Assembly (NCBI GenBank): GCA_037176885.1
Contig: JAWWNJ010000033.1
Coordinates: 930,001 to 994,000, forward strand
Direction: 5' to 3'
DNA: 64,000 nt
Source: Favolaschia claudopus
Taxonomy: Eukaryota; Basidiomycota; Agaricomycetes; Agaricales; Mycenaceae
This document shows positions 61,569 to 64,000 of the stretch, piece after piece. The translations under genes were made by a program, and so were the position numbers. The notes under the pieces were generated by a model, which ran no database searches, had not been told where the DNA came from, and saw only the letters and a program-made list of their open reading frames with translations. Each line of letters starts with the position of its first letter. The first letter of the stretch is position 1.

Positions 61569-62430
61569 TGTCGCAAAAATCGAAACCCGGTTATACTCAG
61601 TTGTAACCTGTTATAAGTCTATAATCTGGGAGGGGGGCCTATAAAGCCTGATTAGACTTATAAGTCCTATAATTTTTAAAGATCGTTATAAGTCATTATA
61701 GAGGTTATAGCTCCTTATTACCGTGTTGGCCCGGGGAAGTTTTCACCGCACAAGGGGAGTATCCGATGAAGGCAACTACAACCGAGATGAGACAGCGCAC
61801 GGGAGATGAAGAAACTAAAGACACACCAACTGTTCACAGTTGCGTTGAAGCTTCAAAGGGCACAGGATTAGAACTTCATCGGAGAATAAGCAACAAAAGC
61901 GACACACCGATTGACCGATGCGATTCCCCCATGTCGGTGATTTGTGATCAATGCGTGGGCAAGCGACCGTTACTGAGCCCACCCGTCGAAGATACCGACA
62001 CTAGCATGAAGGGAGGGCGGGATCGACGCCGTCGTATGTCCTCGAGCTGTCGATGGTGGTGGTTGAGAGGAAAGAGCTGCGGAGTCACGCTGTCACGGCC
62101 TGCGGCCTCATATTCCCATGGTGACGTCACTGTGTGGGGGCGTCCCCGAAATGGCCCAAGGCCCATCTTAACCATGCAACTGCGTCGTTCACACTCATCC
62201 ACCTCATATGTTCCCAACTCCGAGCCTGAGCGAGAAGCCATACGCTCCAAGCTTGACCAATCCCCGTCGTACTATTGTTAGGTGTTGCAGCTCGTAAGGT
62301 AGTTCTAATAGGCTATAAGGGTCCTCCCGACCTATAGCCGGTTATAACTAGGTATAACCAGCCTATGATCGCCCAATAACTGCTATAATCGGTTATAATC
62401 GGTTATATCAGACTTTCGATTTTTGCGACA
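61569..62430. mobile_element. non-autonomous element with Plavaka-like ends, 862 bp
   Basis: Ends TGTCGCAAAAATCGAAA and its inverse (62414-62430), with a 2-bp flank duplication AG. Subterminal regions are rich in TTATAA/GGTTATA words. The terminal TGTCG and the 2-bp duplication are as in the 16.5-kb element at 43643, so it may be mobilised by a similar transposase. A 171-codon frame inside (61766-62281) looks non-specific. Confidence 0.7.
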
Positions 62431-62683
62431 AGAACCCTGTAGTACAGCTGTAGTGCCTGTAGAATTTCCGCTGCCCAACCAAAAAAAATGTTGAAAATCA
62501 ATTTACAAAGCTCGAGCGCGGGGACAGAATAACGTGAACAATATACATATATTACTACGGGAAACAAATACATTGTATCGATGGATTCCGACACCTGACT
62601 TTGGGATCTGCTATCCAGAAACCAATGACAAACCATACCCCACAACGAGATAGATGTGGATATCAGTCTGCCTTAAAGAGATA

Positions 62684-63367
62684 CAGTGGTGGCAAATAGA
62701 AATTGCCGTCGCTTTTTGGCCAAAATCTTGCTGTATACTTCACCGAATGACCTGAAATAAAATGTAGAGAGAAATATATGATACCTCTGTACTGCTTAGA
62801 GCACTCAGCTATATATTATGCCCTGACAATGCATCAATAACAGGACAGTTTCTGATTATTGCCATATCTGGAAAGACTCAATGTATCCTCAGCAAAAAAG
62901 TGTCATAATAGGATGAAAGTACTTGAAAAACAGTCCTAGTTTCCACTTTTGTTGAATGAAATTGACCCTCATTTGAGCTCACAACAACCGCTCAGAGTTG
63001 GCTATTTTCACACAAAATAGCTGAAAATGCAGAGAAAATAGCTAAAATGACCTACTTCGAGCGGCCGTTGTGAGCTCAAATGACGATCAATTCCAGTCAA
63101 TCAAAGTGAGAACTAGCATTGTTTTTCAAGTACTTTTATCCTATTATGACACTTTTTTGCTGAGGGTACATTGTGTTTTTCCGGATATGGCAACAATCGG
63201 AAACCATCCATTATTGATGCATTCTCAGTGAATGATATATTGCTGAGTGTTCTAAGAGGTACAGAAGTATCACATACCCATCTCTACATCTTATTTGTGG
63301 TCATTCGGTGAAGTATACATCGAGATTTTTACCAAAAAGCCACGGCAATTTCTATTTGCCACCACTG
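62684..63367. mobile_element. mariner-type palindromic element, 684 bp
   Basis: The whole element is an imperfect inverted repeat with arms of about 340 bp. It begins CAGTGGTGGCAAATAGAAAT and ends with the inverse, with TA on each side (62682-62683 and 63368-63369). Conserved paired blocks include GTATACTTCACCGAATGACC and GACACTTTTTTGCTGAGG. No transposase. Confidence 0.85.
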
Positions 63368-63369
63368 TA

Positions 63370-64000
63370 CGCATGTCAGCGAAAACATGAGACAATATAG
63401 CCCAACACGTACCGAAGGGAACTTTGTCGATGCACTCAGACTGATTGTTCTAAGAATCACGTTAAGAACGGCGCCGATAACAGAACAATAACTCACTAGT
63501 CGGCGGTATGAGGCGATGGTTGTTACAAGGCACGAGCGTTGAGGTTAAGGCAATTCGGCGGAGGTTGACGGGGCGGGTTGTATAGGGAAGCGTCGGGAGG
63601 CGTAGCTTTGTGAATTGAACAACTTGGTCGATGGCGAAGCTGGGCATGGGCGTTGATAGACGAGACGGCGGGAATATTCCGGTTGTTTGTTTCTTACAAG
63701 CCGCTGAGCTAATCTTGGGTGGAGAGCGTAATCGAGGGGGCGCGTGTTTGAGAGTGTCGACTCGAGGCGGGGTGCGGGCAATAGGACAAAGCGGGTGGAA
63801 TTTGGCGCGCCGGGTGCCGTGGGTGAGTAATGCATCAGTAGTCTTTGTGTTCATTTGCATAGTGTATGTAGATAGGCGGAGTTGGGGGACGGAGCGGGCG
63901 AGGGCGACGCGGTGCCGGGCGGGTACGGTGGTGTCAGGGGTTGGAAGGTAAAAGAAAACAAGCCAGAATGAGTGAGAGGGAGCTTGGAGGGAGCCACGCA
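63370..64000. other. end of window without a recognised gene
   Basis: Open frames of 100-130 codons exist on both strands (63462-63860 minus, 63631-63951 plus). They overlap each other and show no domain, so neither is called. Confidence 0.3.

Noticed and set aside
61766..62281. 171-codon plus-strand frame
   Set aside because: It lies inside a non-autonomous element with TIRs and no motif is recognised; likely chance.
63462..63951. Overlapping frames of 106-132 codons on both strands
   Set aside because: Neither has a domain or splice context that favours it over the other.

Overview
The window looks like a transposon-dense segment of a basidiomycete (Agaricomycete mushroom-type) nuclear genome. 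The coding pieces carry many short introns of about 50 nt with GT/GC donors, and the element types (DIRS-type tyrosine-recombinase retrotransposon, Plavaka/CACTA-like element, P-like and MULE-like DNA transposons, chromodomain Ty3/Gypsy, Ty1/Copia) are the set typical of that group. I see no confident single-copy host gene that is intact; nearly all recognisable protein coding belongs to mobile elements or to gene copies trapped in them. Layout. 1-7.6 kb: GC-rich short repeats, an unclassified minus-strand exon, a palindrome, and a LINE ORF1 (minus) with a decayed ORF2 fragment. 7.6-19.2 kb: a DIRS-type element (gag, RT/RNase H, tyrosine recombinase) that has been invaded three times: a tRNA-derived retroposon in the gag intron (14-bp target duplication, poly-A), an apparently intact 5.66-kb P-like DNA transposon inside that retroposon (8-bp target duplication, perfect 16-bp TIRs, six-exon transposase whose exons sum to an exact multiple of three), and a 438-bp hAT-like MITE in the recombinase. 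19.2-26.8 kb: the recombinase is fused in frame to the protease of a Ty3/Gypsy chromovirus, followed by RT, RNase H, integrase, chromodomain and LTR, and then a second, inverted Gypsy gag and LTR. 27-30.5 kb: a decayed Copia element. 30.5-43.6 kb: an inverted repeat with 1,864-bp arms (30569-32432 and 40231-42094) carrying copies of a zinc-domain gene and of a MULE-like transposase gene; between the arms lie several MITEs and a Copia RT fragment. 43.6-60.1 kb: a 16.5-kb Plavaka-like transposon (2-bp TC target duplication, TIR TGTCGGAAATTTG) inserted in the transposase/peptidase gene; it carries its own transposase plus a degenerate intron-containing copy of CDC48/p97 and a further multi-exon gene, and was itself hit by three later elements. 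60.1-64 kb: the 3' part of the MULE gene, a 211-bp tandem duplication, a small element with Plavaka-like ends and a 684-bp palindromic mariner-type element. How the parts relate. Because most insertions keep their target duplications, the order of events can be read: DIRS before retroposon before P-like transposon; MULE gene before Plavaka-like element; CDC48 capture before the two insertions that split it. The most notable systems are the intact P-like transposon, the MULE transposase joined to a C19-like (ubiquitin-protease-like) domain, and the large Plavaka-like element with a captured CDC48. All coordinates for introns and element ends were read by eye; family names rest on motif recognition, not on searches.
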